A DNA stretch of 64,000 nt from Desulfotalea sp. (GCA_002733995.1 NVXR01000001.1:1-64000), one strand, 5' to 3'; positions 52,110-61,245 are shown, counted from the first letter of the stretch. The notes: generated from the sequence alone by a model not told the origin. Numbers and translations are program-made.

Positions 52110-52712
52110 GTGGATAGTTTTATTAATGCATTTATAGCATATTTTGTCATCGTAGATCCCATTGGCGCTTCACTGATATTTACTGCGCTTACCCGTGGTA
52201 AAACTGTAAGTTATAGCCGGAAAATGGCCATCCGATCAGTCCTGTTATCTACTTTACTTGTTCTCTGTTTTGGCTTTTGGGGAGTAGCTTTACTTGGGAG
52301 TCTTGGGATTGAAATGGAGTCTTTTAAGATCGCCGGTGGTCTTCTTATCTTTCATGCAGCTTTTGGAATGATCACTAAACCAGACAAGCAGGAGACTAAT
52401 GACGGTGGCGAGGAGTTTGAAGATATTTCTGTTTATCCGCTCTCGATTCCTCTCATCGCAGGGCCGGGTTGTCTTACCTTGACCATCCTGTTATTTTCCG
52501 GGATTCGTGAGCAGGAGCAGTCGTTCATGCCTGTGGTAGCGGCAGTACTATGTGTGTACGCGATAACCATGATCTGTTTCTTGTTTGCCCAACCATTGTT
52601 TCGTCTTGTGGGTGAAACGGCTAACAATGTCTTTAAGAGATTACTCGGGGTGTTATTGGCTTCTCTTGCCATACAATTTATTGCAGATGGCGTGAAAGGA
52701 CTGATGCAGTAG
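52110..52712 (+). CDS. MarC-family inner-membrane protein
   Basis: 200 residues with about six membrane helices. Family signature FIAYFVIVDPIGASLIF near the start, SIPLIAGPGCLTL in the middle and FKRLLGVLLASLAIQFIADG at the end. Function of MarC/YchE proteins is not settled (once thought linked to multiple antibiotic resistance). GTG start at 52110 with GGAAGG before it. Confidence 0.88.
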   Translation: MDSFINAFIAYFVIVDPIGASLIFTALTRGKTVSYSRKMAIRSVLLSTLLVLCFGFWGVALLGSLGIEMESFKIAGGLLIFHAAFGMITKPDKQETNDGGEEFEDISVYPLSIPLIAGPGCLTLTILLFSGIREQEQSFMPVVAAVLCVYAITMICFLFAQPLFRLVGETANNVFKRLLGVLLASLAIQFIADGVKGLMQ

Positions 52713-52762
52713 CTGAATGCTTTTTTGCCCATGCGCCCGTAATCTATTTTAAAATAGTGGAA

Positions 52763-52897
52763 CTATTCTGCTGTTCTGCCCCTGAGGGGTAAATCACAGT
52801 CTGCACATCTCTTTATCGGTGTTGCAATTTCGATTGGTGGCTGGCTAGTCCGCGGATACTCAATGTTAGGGCCACAATGGGCACAGTGTAGTTTTTG
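52763..52897 (-). pseudogene. Possible small zinc-ribbon frame lacking a usable start codon
   Basis: A minus-strand frame of 44 codons between TAG at 52898-52900 and the TAG ending at 52763. It reads HCAHCGPNIEYPRTSQPP, then RCADCDLPLRGRTAE: two CxxC pairs 23 residues apart, a zinc-ribbon arrangement. There is no ATG, GTG or TTG between the upstream TAG and the first Cys. It may be a remnant or chance; the frame continues without start codon upstream of the TAG. Confidence 0.35.
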
Positions 52898-52969
52898 CTA
52901 AAAGATACTGTATAGCCCCAACTGTTGAAATACGGAAAAAGTGATCTGTTTTGTTGTTAAAGAAAAAGC

Positions 52970-52998
52970 TTGACATGAACTTTAAACTGCTGTTTTCT
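52970..52998 (+). promoter_or_regulatory. Weak sigma70 promoter candidate for the cbiK leader
   Basis: TTGACA (52970-52975) is a consensus -35 box; the -10 at the usual distance (TTTTCT, 52993-52998) is poor. It would start the transcript just before the riboswitch. Confidence 0.45.
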
Positions 52999-53009
52999 TT
53001 AACTCGTTT

Positions 53010-53165
53010 CAGACGCTATATTTAGCTTAAAAGGGAATCCGGTGAAATACCGGAACGGGCCCGCCGCTGTAACTGGGGACGAAAACTACAGATTAGTCAC
53101 TGGCATATGCCGGGAAGACGTAGTGAGTAGAATGATCCAGGAGTCAGAAGACCTATCTGAAATTA
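53010..53165 (+). promoter_or_regulatory. Cobalamin (B12) riboswitch
   Basis: The conserved core runs in order: GGGAATCCGGTGAAATACCGG (21-base region at 53033-53053 containing GGTGAAA), GGGCCCGCCGCTGTAAC (53057-53073), CACTGGCATATGCCGGGAAG, and the B12-box-like end GAGTCAGAAGACCT (53141-53154). It precedes cbiK, a cobalamin-pathway gene, which is the expected context. B12 binding would favour the downstream terminator and shut off cbiK. Confidence 0.95.
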
Positions 53166-53223
53166 TATGAGTAATGTATACCTCTGGACAGGTGCATTAC
53201 ACTCAGAGACGCGGACTTTAGGG

Positions 53224-53260
53224 AATCCCGGATCATTCTATATGATCCGGGATTTTTTTG
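53224..53260 (+). terminator. Riboswitch-controlled intrinsic terminator with antiterminator match
   Basis: AATCCCGGATCAT (53224-53236) pairs with ATGATCCGGGATT (53242-53254), followed by a T run. TAGAATGATCC in the riboswitch (53128-53138) is exactly complementary to GGATCATTCTA (53230-53240), the 5' arm and loop of the terminator, so an alternative antiterminator helix of 11 pairs can form. It ends before the cbiK Shine-Dalgarno, so termination would block cbiK entirely. Confidence 0.88.
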
Positions 53261-53296
53261 TTTAAACGGGTTGTACAATTATTCTGGAGGATGGAA

Positions 53297-54286
53297 ATGA
53301 TGAGAAGGTTGGGTATTGTTACTGTTGTTTTTTTATATTTGTGTGTCTGTTCTGTGTCTGTATTTGCCTCGGGGGGGATGGGTGTTCCAGGATCGGGTAA
53401 AAATGCGATTATCATGGCAAGCTTTGGCACCACCGTTCCTTCGGCTGTTAGCTCGATTACCAACATCATTGACGTCGTTAAAAAAGCATATCCGAAGACC
53501 GAGGTACGCTTAACCTTTACCTCAAATATAATTCGTTCTGTCTGGAAAAAACGCCAGGCCGAACCGCAAAAGTGGCTGGACCAGGGGATTCCAAAAGAAG
53601 TACTCTATGTAAAAAACTTTATCGCAACTGTTGGGGATCTATTGGAAGATGGCTATACCAATATTGTAGTGCAACCAACGCACATGTTCTTCATGGAGCA
53701 ATCCCATGATTTGCAACAATATGTAGATGCCCTTGCCTCTATTCATACCATGAAGAAAAAATGGAGTCCTATTCAAACATTGGTTTTAGGGCGTCCAGCA
53801 CTGGGGATGCCAGGAGATACATATAGCTATCACGAAGATGTTGTTACCGCTATCAAGACCTTGGCAGGTGACATCAAAATGGCTAAAGATCAAGGCGCAG
53901 TCTTGGTTTACATGGGCCACGGGAATGAGCATTGGTCCACCGGTATTTATGCCGAAACCCAAAGGAAAATGCGCGAGATGTATCCGGATGTAACAACACT
54001 GATTGGTGTTGTTGAAGGTGCACCATCACTTGATGAGTTATTGATGTCTCTTAAACATGCAAACACCAAAAAAATAGTTCTCAAGCCGTTTATGATCGTA
54101 GCTGGAGATCATGCGACCAACGACATGGCTGGTGCAGATGAAGACTCGTGGCTAACAATCCTGACGAAAGAAGGGTATGACGTTAAGCCAGTACTTAAAG
54201 GGCTGGGATCCAACGATGCATTCGCACAAATCTTTGTCCAACATATTGCTGATGCTGCAAAAGATAGTGGTCTCCAACTGAAGTAG
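53297..54286 (+). CDS. cbiK: Sirohydrochlorin cobaltochelatase CbiK, secreted form
   Basis: About 329 residues from the ATG at 53297 (GGAGG 6 bases before); in-frame codons at 53258 and 53291 are unlikely. N-terminal signal peptide (about 1-25, ending VFA-SG) marks export, as known for the periplasmic CbiK of Desulfovibrio. The chelatase core follows: IIMASFGTT, LTFTSNIIR, VVQPTHMF (metal-binding His), YMGHGNEHWS (second His) and KPFMIVAGDHATNDMAG (third His region). It inserts Co2+ (or Fe2+) into sirohydrochlorin. Expression is under the B12 riboswitch. Confidence 0.93.
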   Translation: MMRRLGIVTVVFLYLCVCSVSVFASGGMGVPGSGKNAIIMASFGTTVPSAVSSITNIIDVVKKAYPKTEVRLTFTSNIIRSVWKKRQAEPQKWLDQGIPKEVLYVKNFIATVGDLLEDGYTNIVVQPTHMFFMEQSHDLQQYVDALASIHTMKKKWSPIQTLVLGRPALGMPGDTYSYHEDVVTAIKTLAGDIKMAKDQGAVLVYMGHGNEHWSTGIYAETQRKMREMYPDVTTLIGVVEGAPSLDELLMSLKHANTKKIVLKPFMIVAGDHATNDMAGADEDSWLTILTKEGYDVKPVLKGLGSNDAFAQIFVQHIADAAKDSGLQLK

Positions 54287-54303
54287 TGGTCTGTTGTCTC
54301 CTA

Positions 54304-54339
54304 GGACAAGGATGTTTGTTCAGCCAGGCATCTTTGTCC
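54304..54339. repeat. Inverted repeat after cbiK
   Basis: GGACAAGGATG (54304-54314) pairs with CATCTTTGTCC (54329-54339), one G-U pair, 14-base loop. No T run follows, so it is not a classical terminator; it may stabilise the cbiK 3' end. Confidence 0.5.
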
Positions 54340-54484
54340 GCCTGCACCTCTTTCCGTTTTCTTCTGTCATTCTCCCGACATTCTGTCATAATATTTGTAT
54401 ATTATGGTATCCTAGTATTTTGTCAAATAGGTTAATAAACTCACAGAAAAGCTAAGATAAACGCAGTTTCTGTACAATAACTTG

Positions 54485-54512
54485 TTGACATGCTCGGTTT
54501 ATGTTCTACACT
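54485..54512 (+). promoter_or_regulatory. Sigma70 promoter candidate for the sodium symporter gene
   Basis: TTGACA (54485-54490) and TACACT (54507-54512) with a 16-base spacer. A transcript starting near 54518 would exclude an ATG at 54501, supporting the GTG start at 54552. Confidence 0.65.
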
Positions 54513-54551
54513 ACCTCCTCTTGTCAATCTGAGAAAAAAGGAGATTTTTAC

Positions 54552-55901
54552 GTGCGTAATCATTGGAGTAGTAGATTCGGTTTTATTATGGCGGCGGTTG
54601 GATCAGCCGTAGGCCTTGGAAATATTTGGAAATTTCCTTATATAACTGGGATGAATGGCGGTGGCGCTTTCGTTCTTGTGTATCTCGTTGCTATTTTGTG
54701 TTGTGGCCTGCCTATCTTGATGGCTGAGTTTCTTATAGGTCGTCATTCACAAAAAGATGTTGTTGGGGCCTTTAATGAACTTACCCCCAAATCCAAGTTT
54801 TGGAAGAGCATCGGTTGGTTGAATCTCGCGGCTGCATTTATTATCTTATCCTATTATGCGGTTGTAGCTGGCTGGACTTTGGACTACCTGTTTAAATCGA
54901 TCACTGGTTCATTTGCCGGTCACGATCCTAAAGAAATATCCGGAATGTTTGGTACACTTGTTACTGACCCTGTTCGTCAGATTGTTTGTCTTACTGCCTT
55001 TATGGGTCTTTGTCTGATCGCTGTAATAAGTGGTATTAAAAAGGGCATAGAACGTTGGAACCGTGTCCTAATGCCAACTCTTTTTGGGATATTGATCTTT
55101 ATGGCCGGTTATGCCATGACGACCAGTGGAGCAATGGAAGGGTTGAAGTTTATGCTCTATCCTGATTTTTCAAAACTTACTATCAACGGGGTGTTGGAAG
55201 CCATTGGTCATTCTTTCTTTACCTTGAGTCTTGCAATGGGTGCAATGATAACCTACGCAAGTTATATGGATAAAAACGAGCCAATCTACCCGGTAGCTAT
55301 TCGGATCGCTTTTCTTGATACCCTTGTTGCTATCATTGCTGGCCTCGCAATTTTCCCTATTGTTTTTTCTGTTGGTATGGAGCCTACTGGTGGCCCAGGA
55401 CTTATTTTCAAAACCTTGCCCCAGGTTTTTGCTACCATTCCTTTTGGTGGTGTGTTAGCGGCTCTCTTCTTTCTCTTACTCGCCTTTGCAGCACTCTCTT
55501 CGGCCATATCGCTACTTGAGGTGTTGACTGCATTTATGATTGATGAGAAGAAGTATGATAGAAAAAAGGCGACAATATGCATGACTATTGCTGTCTACTT
55601 AGCCGGTATTCCTTCGGCGCTTTCCTATTCAACTTTTGCGCATATAAAGCTTGTTAAGGGGATGGAAATACTAGACTCCCTTGATTATGTTGCCAGTAAC
55701 TTTATGCTACCTATTGGTGGTCTGCTGATTGCGATTTATACTGGGTTTATTTTAGATAAAAAGATTGTAAAAGCCGAAATTACCGAGGATGGCAGTGGGT
55801 ATCTTACCATCTTTAATATTTGGTTCTTTACCATTCGTTATATAGCGCCTGTTGCGGTTCTTGTCGTTTTTCTCACTAAAATCGGGGTTATTAAGCTGTA
55901 A
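54552..55901 (+). CDS. Neurotransmitter:sodium symporter family transporter
   Basis: About 449 residues from the GTG at 54552 (AAGGAG 8 bases upstream, and downstream of a promoter candidate). About 11-12 hydrophobic segments. The SLC6/LeuT-type signature is AVGSAVGLGNIWKFPYIT (first helix, Na+ and substrate site) followed by NGGGAFVLVYL. The family takes up amino acids or related small molecules with Na+. A terminator closes the gene. Substrate unknown. Confidence 0.93.
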   Translation: MRNHWSSRFGFIMAAVGSAVGLGNIWKFPYITGMNGGGAFVLVYLVAILCCGLPILMAEFLIGRHSQKDVVGAFNELTPKSKFWKSIGWLNLAAAFIILSYYAVVAGWTLDYLFKSITGSFAGHDPKEISGMFGTLVTDPVRQIVCLTAFMGLCLIAVISGIKKGIERWNRVLMPTLFGILIFMAGYAMTTSGAMEGLKFMLYPDFSKLTINGVLEAIGHSFFTLSLAMGAMITYASYMDKNEPIYPVAIRIAFLDTLVAIIAGLAIFPIVFSVGMEPTGGPGLIFKTLPQVFATIPFGGVLAALFFLLLAFAALSSAISLLEVLTAFMIDEKKYDRKKATICMTIAVYLAGIPSALSYSTFAHIKLVKGMEILDSLDYVASNFMLPIGGLLIAIYTGFILDKKIVKAEITEDGSGYLTIFNIWFFTIRYIAPVAVLVVFLTKIGVIKL

Positions 55902-55929
55902 CTCATAAGTGTTTGTTTCATAGATATTG

Positions 55930-55975
55930 GACAATATTTCTGCAAATTTCTAGCAGAGATATTGTCTTTTTTTTT
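55930..55975 (+). terminator. Rho-independent terminator after the symporter gene
   Basis: GACAATATTTCTGC (55930-55943) pairs with GCAGAGATATTGTC (55953-55966), one G-U pair, 9-base loop, then nine T. Confidence 0.93.
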
Positions 55976-56104
55976 AAGCTGTGCTCGGGCTACCGGTTCT
56001 GAGTGAAAATAGAATTCCGATTTTATTTCGTCTCTATATTCTCGTGGTTTGTTTGTTAAGGATATATTGTTTTTTACGCTTAAAAAGAGTAAATATTGTG
56101 GTTG

Positions 56105-56145
56105 GAGTTACCGCTCTGATTGTTAGGCGGAGACCCTGGTAACTC
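56105..56145 (+). promoter_or_regulatory. Structured leader element upstream of the chemoreceptor gene
   Basis: GAGTTACC (56105-56112) pairs with GGTAACTC (56138-56145), and a smaller ACCGC/GCGG-type pairing is possible inside. It lies about 135 bases before the chemoreceptor start in an otherwise empty 380-base gap (55902-56281). It does not match riboswitch families I recognise; it may be a regulatory leader, the base of a small RNA or a chance hairpin. Confidence 0.4.
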
Positions 56146-56281
56146 AGGTATTATTAAGAAATTGCATCTCTAATTTGTGTCTAAAGAATATATGTTATAG
56201 GCTTGTACTGATAACTTGTACATGCTGGTGTATGGGTGATGCCATACGACTAGAAGTTGAAACCAATGAGGATCGTGAAAA

Positions 56282-58333
56282 ATGCTGAAAAAACTAACAA
56301 TTAAAAGCAAACTACTGGTTACTTTTATCCTTGTCAGTCTAATACCACTAGGGACGGTTGCCTACATCGCTGTTCAGAAGTCGAGCAGTGCTCTGCAGGA
56401 TGAGGTGATTTCAAAATATACCGCCGTCCAGGAAGCAAAACGAAATCACTTAGAGGACTATTTTAGTCAGATGTATTCGGCATTAAAAATCATACAAGTT
56501 GATCCGTATATACAAAATAGCATGCGCATTTTTGAAAATGCCTTCAATGGTGGCGGGAACACTATAGATAATGAGACGTGGAGAACTCTGGTGGAGTTTA
56601 AGGAGGCATCAATTATAAGCATGGTCGATAAATATGGTTTTTACGATTTGCTTATGATCTCTACAAACGGAAATATTATCTACAGTACGGCAAAGGGCTC
56701 GGATCTTGGGATGAATATTCCAGAGAGTCGTCTGAGGAATTCAAGTATAGGCACCGCATATTCAAAAATATTGGCAAACCCGGACGATATTGTCTTTGCT
56801 GATTTTGCACCATATGCACCGGCAAATAACGAACAAGCTTCATTTATGATAGTGCGTGTTGAGGATAGATTAAAAAAACCTCAAGGATATATTGCTTTAA
56901 GGATTCGTGCGGACAAACTCAATACTATTGTACAACAGCGAAGTGGAATGGGGAAAACCAGTGAAAGTTATCTGGTTGGGCGCTCAAAAGGTCAGATCAG
57001 TTTACGAAGTGATAAGGTTGTCAACGCTGGAAAAGTAGGAGACGAGGTCTTTGGGACGTTCATTGAGTCCGCCATAAATGGTAATTCTGGTTTTGGTGAA
57101 ATGATGGATAGCTCAGGGGAATCTATGTTCATTCAGTATGATCCCGTTCAAATCGCAGGGGTAGAGTGGGCGATGATCACAACAGGGGCAACCAGTGAAG
57201 TATTTGGAGCTATCACTTCGCTTAGAAATACAATTCTGTACATTATATTAGCGGCAATGGTAGTTGTTATTGTTGCAGCATTAATGACCACAGCCTTTGT
57301 CGTAGGACCCATCAAAACCGCGGTTAGTATGCTTAAGGATATTGCAGAGGGTGAAGGGGATCTCACTAAACGGATGTTGGTTGAAAGTCAGGATGAAATG
57401 GGTGAAATGGCCACCTGGTTTAATGTCTTTATGGAAAAACTTCAGGACATGGTCAAGCATATTGCGCTTGATGCAACCGTTCTCAGAAACGCTTCATCGG
57501 ATTTAACTTCTATCGCAGGGCAAATGACTACGGGCGTTGGGGATATGTCCTCTCGCACCAATCAAGTAGCCGATGCCTCAGAGGAGATGAGTAATAACAT
57601 GACCAGTGTTGCCGCTGCAAGTGAGCAGGCAGCGACAAATGTTAACATGATTGCAGCCGCCGCTGAAGAGATGACCATTACAGTCAGAGAAATTGCCAAA
57701 AATTCCGAGTCTGCCAAGGGGATTACCCATTCTGCTGTGTTAAAAGCGGATGAAGCGTCGAAAAAAATGGATGAGCTCGGTCGGATTGCCAGTAAGATCA
57801 ATTCCGTCACCGAGGTGATAACAGAGATTTCAGAGCAGACGAATCTCTTAGCTCTCAATGCTACTATTGAGGCAGCGCGAGCCGGTGATGCCGGTAAAGG
57901 TTTTGCTGTAGTTGCAAACGAGATCAAAGAATTGGCGAGACAAACTTCCGCCGCCACCCAGGAAATTAAAACGCAGATAGAAGGGGTGCAGAAATCCACA
58001 GATGAGACTGTGAAGCAGATCGAAGAGATCTCTTCAGTCATTAACGAGGTTAATGAAACGGTTGAAATAATTGCATCAGCCGTGGATGAACAGGCAGTGA
58101 CCAGTCAGGAAATTGCGGATAATGTTGGACAGGCGTCCCAGGGGATTCAGGAGGTTAATACTAACGTTAACCAAACCTCAATGGTGGCCAATACTATTTC
58201 AGGTGATATCGTGGAAGTGGATGCCTTAGTTCAGGAAATTGCGAAATCCAGTAGTCAGGTAAACGATAAATCCGACGAGTTGTCCGCAGTGGCAGATAAA
58301 TTAAGCTTGCTTGTCGGCCAGTTTAAAGTTTAA
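56282..58333 (+). CDS. Methyl-accepting chemotaxis protein
   Basis: 683 residues. Membrane helix at about 8-30, a periplasmic sensor region (about 35-310, dCache-like with [19 protein letters not shown]), second helix (about 315-340), a HAMP domain (about 340-395, [28 protein letters not shown] region), then the cytoplasmic coiled-coil signalling tip [20 protein letters not shown], then [17 protein letters not shown]. Stimulus unknown. GAGG precedes the ATG. No che genes are nearby. Confidence 0.95.
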   Translation: MLKKLTIKSKLLVTFILVSLIPLGTVAYIAVQKSSSALQDEVISKYTAVQEAKRNHLEDYFSQMYSALKIIQVDPYIQNSMRIFENAFNGGGNTIDNETWRTLVEFKEASIISMVDKYGFYDLLMISTNGNIIYSTAKGSDLGMNIPESRLRNSSIGTAYSKILANPDDIVFADFAPYAPANNEQASFMIVRVEDRLKKPQGYIALRIRADKLNTIVQQRSGMGKTSESYLVGRSKGQISLRSDKVVNAGKVGDEVFGTFIESAINGNSGFGEMMDSSGESMFIQYDPVQIAGVEWAMITTGATSEVFGAITSLRNTILYIILAAMVVVIVAALMTTAFVVGPIKTAVSMLKDIAEGEGDLTKRMLVESQDEMGEMATWFNVFMEKLQDMVKHIALDATVLRNASSDLTSIAGQMTTGVGDMSSRTNQVADASEEMSNNMTSVAAASEQAATNVNMIAAAAEEMTITVREIAKNSESAKGITHSAVLKADEASKKMDELGRIASKINSVTEVITEISEQTNLLALNATIEAARAGDAGKGFAVVANEIKELARQTSAATQEIKTQIEGVQKSTDETVKQIEEISSVINEVNETVEIIASAVDEQAVTSQEIADNVGQASQGIQEVNTNVNQTSMVANTISGDIVEVDALVQEIAKSSSQVNDKSDELSAVADKLSLLVGQFKV

Positions 58334-58361
58334 CACAAGTCTTAAACTTAGATATACTACG

Positions 58362-58400
58362 TACCTCTCTGGATCTCTTTCAGAGGGGTATTTCTGTTTT
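58362..58400 (+). terminator. Hairpin terminator after the chemoreceptor gene
   Basis: TACCTCTCTG (58362-58371) pairs with CAGAGGGGTA (58381-58390) over ten pairs including one G-U, 9-base loop, then TTTCTGTTTT. The T tract is imperfect. Confidence 0.65.
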
Positions 58401-58475
58401 AGGCAAAAATTAACACCAGTTTAAGACGTGCCTATGGATGGACCCCTTGTGAGTATAGTGCTTGGCTTCATCTGC

Positions 58476-58694
58476 TCAACGTCTTCTACCTAAAACTTCG
58501 AGGTGCTTGTTGCTCCTTGGCCCCTGATTACGTCGTGAAAAAGGGTTTGGCTGGAATTTATCCGCCAAAAAACTCAGTAGGCTTTCTCGATTGCGAGTGG
58601 TGAGGGTTTGATATTCTGCGAGAATCTTTTGCTGTAGGACCGGGGCTGAGTGATAAAAAACGTTCATCAAGTCATCTTCTTTGACATGTGTCAT
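58476..58694 (-). CDS. Small hypothetical protein
   Basis: 72 residues from the ATG at 58694 (AAAAGGA about 9 bases before; a start at 58739 is less likely). Sequence: hydrophilic, with an N-terminal VKEDDLMNVFYHSAPVLQQK segment and a very basic Arg/Asn-rich tail. No known family. It is convergent with the chemoreceptor gene. Codon pattern looks plausible, but coding status is uncertain. Confidence 0.5.
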   Translation of the reverse strand: MTHVKEDDLMNVFYHSAPVLQQKILAEYQTLTTRNRESLLSFLADKFQPNPFSRRNQGPRSNKHLEVLGRRR

Positions 58695-59184
58695 AGTATT
58701 TTTCCTTTTAGACCAGTAGTAAAAAACAGAACAGAACAAAATGTGCTTTCAACGCTACTTCTTTGAATGCAGCACACCGAGAGTCGGTGTAGAGAAACTT
58801 CCTGTACAGAGGTATCCTATCTATTGGCGCTAGGGACTGTAGAATCTTTCCCATGGTATACATGAGAAAACGCACATTTTTCTTACAGGGGAAATATATT
58901 TTCGATACATACTGTTACCCGCATCAAGTCTAGATTTATGCTGAGTGTTCCCCTCTACCTGGCCCTCTATCTGCTCATCTGGCGGCTTAATGTCGTCTGC
59001 TGGATATGCTTCTTCTTTTGTTGTACTGGTACTTGTGGCCTATGACAGTAAGAACGGTTGCCACCTGCCACAAGTAATGCTGAAAACAATCTGTGCTTTT
59101 ATCCTGGAAATCGAACCTTTAGCTCTTGAACGCATACCAGCTTGGGACCCTATACTAGTTTCCCTTCACACCTTCGTGATGATC
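58695..59184. other. 490-base intergenic region
   Basis: No gene accepted. An 85-codon plus-strand frame from 58945 ends inside the DUF438 gene and shows no motif or Shine-Dalgarno. Confidence 0.5.
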
Positions 59185-60660
59185 TTACTTCCATTCCAGT
59201 AGGCGGCGTTGTCCTTCCAGGGAGCGTAGATAGGTTGCGTCCTGGCCTATCTCAAGGCACCCCAAGTACTTGCCGTCTTCACTGCGTAGGGCGATGTATT
59301 GGATATGAATAAATTTTCCACCTAGTTCTAACCAAAATTCAGCTTTATCCCTCTCACCGCTCCTGAACTTATCAAGTATTTCTGTGACCATATGAACTGA
59401 ATCCTGTGGATGACAGTTCTTAACATCGCGGCCGATGACTTCCGGGCTGCGTGGAAAGAGTCTATGGGGAGAATCTGAGTAATAGGCCACCTTGTCGTCC
59501 GGATCGACAAAACTCATATCTACAGGGAGATTACACAGCATTTTGTTAACTATCTCTAGGGGTAGGCTGCCGGTAGAGAGGTTAATCAGCCCTGATTCAC
59601 TCTGTATTTCCGGGGCTATGATGTCTTCGGGATACCATTCCTTTCCTGGGATAACAGCAAACGCGTAGCCAATCTGGTCATCGCCCTTGCGGGCACGGGC
59701 CCAGTCCTGATTGTTCAGGGTTTCAAGCGCCATGGGGAGAAGGATCTGCTCCTCTTTGACAATCATATCGTCAATCGCCACTGCCAGCTCGCGAAGCGCG
59801 ATGGAGGTTGCTGTTCTGTCAGGCCCTCGCAATAACTCAGAGGCCCCACGGAACTTGTCTCTGATATCGTCGTGTATCTCCCACATTACCTTGGGCGGAG
59901 CCTCGATGCCGTGTCGCTCTAGCATAGGGAAAAGCTGATTTTCCTTGCGCACATAATGGATCAGAATAGGCTCCATATCCTTAAGCAAAGTGTTGATTTG
60001 ATTGAGGGTAAACGCCCACATATTAGCATCGGGTTCAGCCCCCATTCTATCTAGCTCAGTAAGTAAGCTTTTTGTTAATGTTGTTGCTGCTCTGTTCTCT
60101 TCAATATACGTGTGTACCGGGTGGCCGGCAGGCGTGGATGGCGCTTCTTGCTTTGCCAGTGCTCCCTGAAACAGCTCAACATGCAGATTGCACATTTTCT
60201 TGATTTCTGACTCGGCAAGCCCGTCTTTTACGAGGGCCTGTTCAAGAGCTGCTATTTCACTGGGGCTTATATCACCAACTGTTTGCTCAAATTTCTTCTT
60301 GAGCGATTCCAAATCAGCGCCTTCATGGAGAGCGAGTATTATCTCTTTAAGCGCTTCCATTCGCTGTTCATCTGATAAAAGTTCCTTGGCAGCAACTGGT
60401 TGTTGAACCGTAGGAGGCACTATTTCAAGATTTTCTCCAGTGGCAGACATAATACAACCGGCGATAAACAGCATCAGATCCAGGGTGTCTTCCTTGCCCA
60501 TTGATGCCGCTTTCTCTAAGGTCGCAACTCTACCCAGGGTTTGACGAAGTATCGGATTCTTGAGTTTTTCAAAGGCACTGTTGTGGGTGGCAAGTGCATC
60601 GATCAGAAAGGGATACTGACGAACGAGCATCAATATTGTTGAAGTTGGACTCAATTTCAT
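59185..60660 (-). CDS. DUF438 hemerythrin/PAS sensor protein
   Basis: 491 residues from the ATG at 60660 (AAAGGA before it; a longer start at 60708 is less likely). Order: a DUF1858-like helical domain (about 1-60), a DUF438 region (about 95-175, EALKEIILALHEGADLESLK), a hemerythrin-like domain (about 190-325) with the metal His/Glu segments HPVHTYIEEN, HYVRKENQLFP, HDDIRD and KEEQILLPM, and a C-terminal PAS domain (about 375-490, DMSFVDPDDKVAYYSDS). Hemerythrin centres bind O2 or NO. No enzymatic domain. A CRP/FNR-type dyad lies about 120 bases upstream. Confidence 0.88.
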   Translation of the reverse strand: MKLSPTSTILMLVRQYPFLIDALATHNSAFEKLKNPILRQTLGRVATLEKAASMGKEDTLDLMLFIAGCIMSATGENLEIVPPTVQQPVAAKELLSDEQRMEALKEIILALHEGADLESLKKKFEQTVGDISPSEIAALEQALVKDGLAESEIKKMCNLHVELFQGALAKQEAPSTPAGHPVHTYIEENRAATTLTKSLLTELDRMGAEPDANMWAFTLNQINTLLKDMEPILIHYVRKENQLFPMLERHGIEAPPKVMWEIHDDIRDKFRGASELLRGPDRTATSIALRELAVAIDDMIVKEEQILLPMALETLNNQDWARARKGDDQIGYAFAVIPGKEWYPEDIIAPEIQSESGLINLSTGSLPLEIVNKMLCNLPVDMSFVDPDDKVAYYSDSPHRLFPRSPEVIGRDVKNCHPQDSVHMVTEILDKFRSGERDKAEFWLELGGKFIHIQYIALRSEDGKYLGCLEIGQDATYLRSLEGQRRLLEWK

Positions 60661-60781
60661 GTTTTTTCCTTTGTTTTTGTTTTCAGCAAAGATCAAAAGA
60701 AACATCATACGATCTTTGGCTGCATCTATATAGTTCGCCGTGTCATCTTGGTTAGACTAATATAGTTAAGTATTCCTTACT

Positions 60782-60795
60782 TTGATTCAAGTCAA
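60782..60795. promoter_or_regulatory. CRP/FNR-family binding site candidate
   Basis: TTGATTCAAGTCAA, a dyad with the same half-sites as the one at 25898. It lies about 122-135 bases upstream of the DUF438 start, compatible with activation by an FNR/DNR/HcpR-type regulator. Confidence 0.6.
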
Positions 60796-61207
60796 ATATA
60801 AGGAGTAACTAAAAGAAAAAAACATAAACGTCGTAGGTGGGTGAGTTGTAGGAAATCTATGGTGTAAGAAGCTCCACAGTAACATCCATAACCAGCTAAC
60901 AAATCTTACAGATACTGCGGCTTTAACGCCCCCGCAAACAATGGGCCTCTCTGTGGCCATGGTTTTGTAGCCCTTTGTGAAAGAGCTGGACGGGGCATGA
61001 CCAGCCCGATACTTGAACTGCGCGAAGCTTTAAACAGCTCCCAACAAAACGCTTCAACTGCTTAACCAATAATACTTCTGCTAGGACTTCAACCTCCACT
61101 TTCCGGATTCGAAGTCCAAGGTGTCGTGGTTGTAATGTATTGTAATTAAAAGTAAAAAACTGAATTTCTGAAGGAAAGGTACAAGAGAAGGTACAAAAGA
61201 AAATGCT

Positions 61208-61245
61208 AAAAACGTTGAATGTCCGTTACGGATATTCAACGTTTT
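61208..61245. terminator. Strong hairpin terminator, possibly bidirectional
   Basis: AAAACGTTGAATGTCC (61209-61224) pairs with GGATATTCAACGTTTT (61230-61245), loop GTTAC. The A/T flanks allow function on either strand; on the minus strand it lies about 115 bases after the SIR2 gene. Confidence 0.82.

Noticed and set aside
58945..59202. Plus-strand frame of 85 codons between the small protein and the DUF438 gene
   Set aside because: No Shine-Dalgarno, no motif, and it overlaps the end of the DUF438 gene on the other strand.
61084..61120. tRNA-like GGATTCGAAGTCC segment
   Set aside because: Only three of the five T-stem pairs form and no acceptor, D or anticodon arms are found, so it is not a tRNA.
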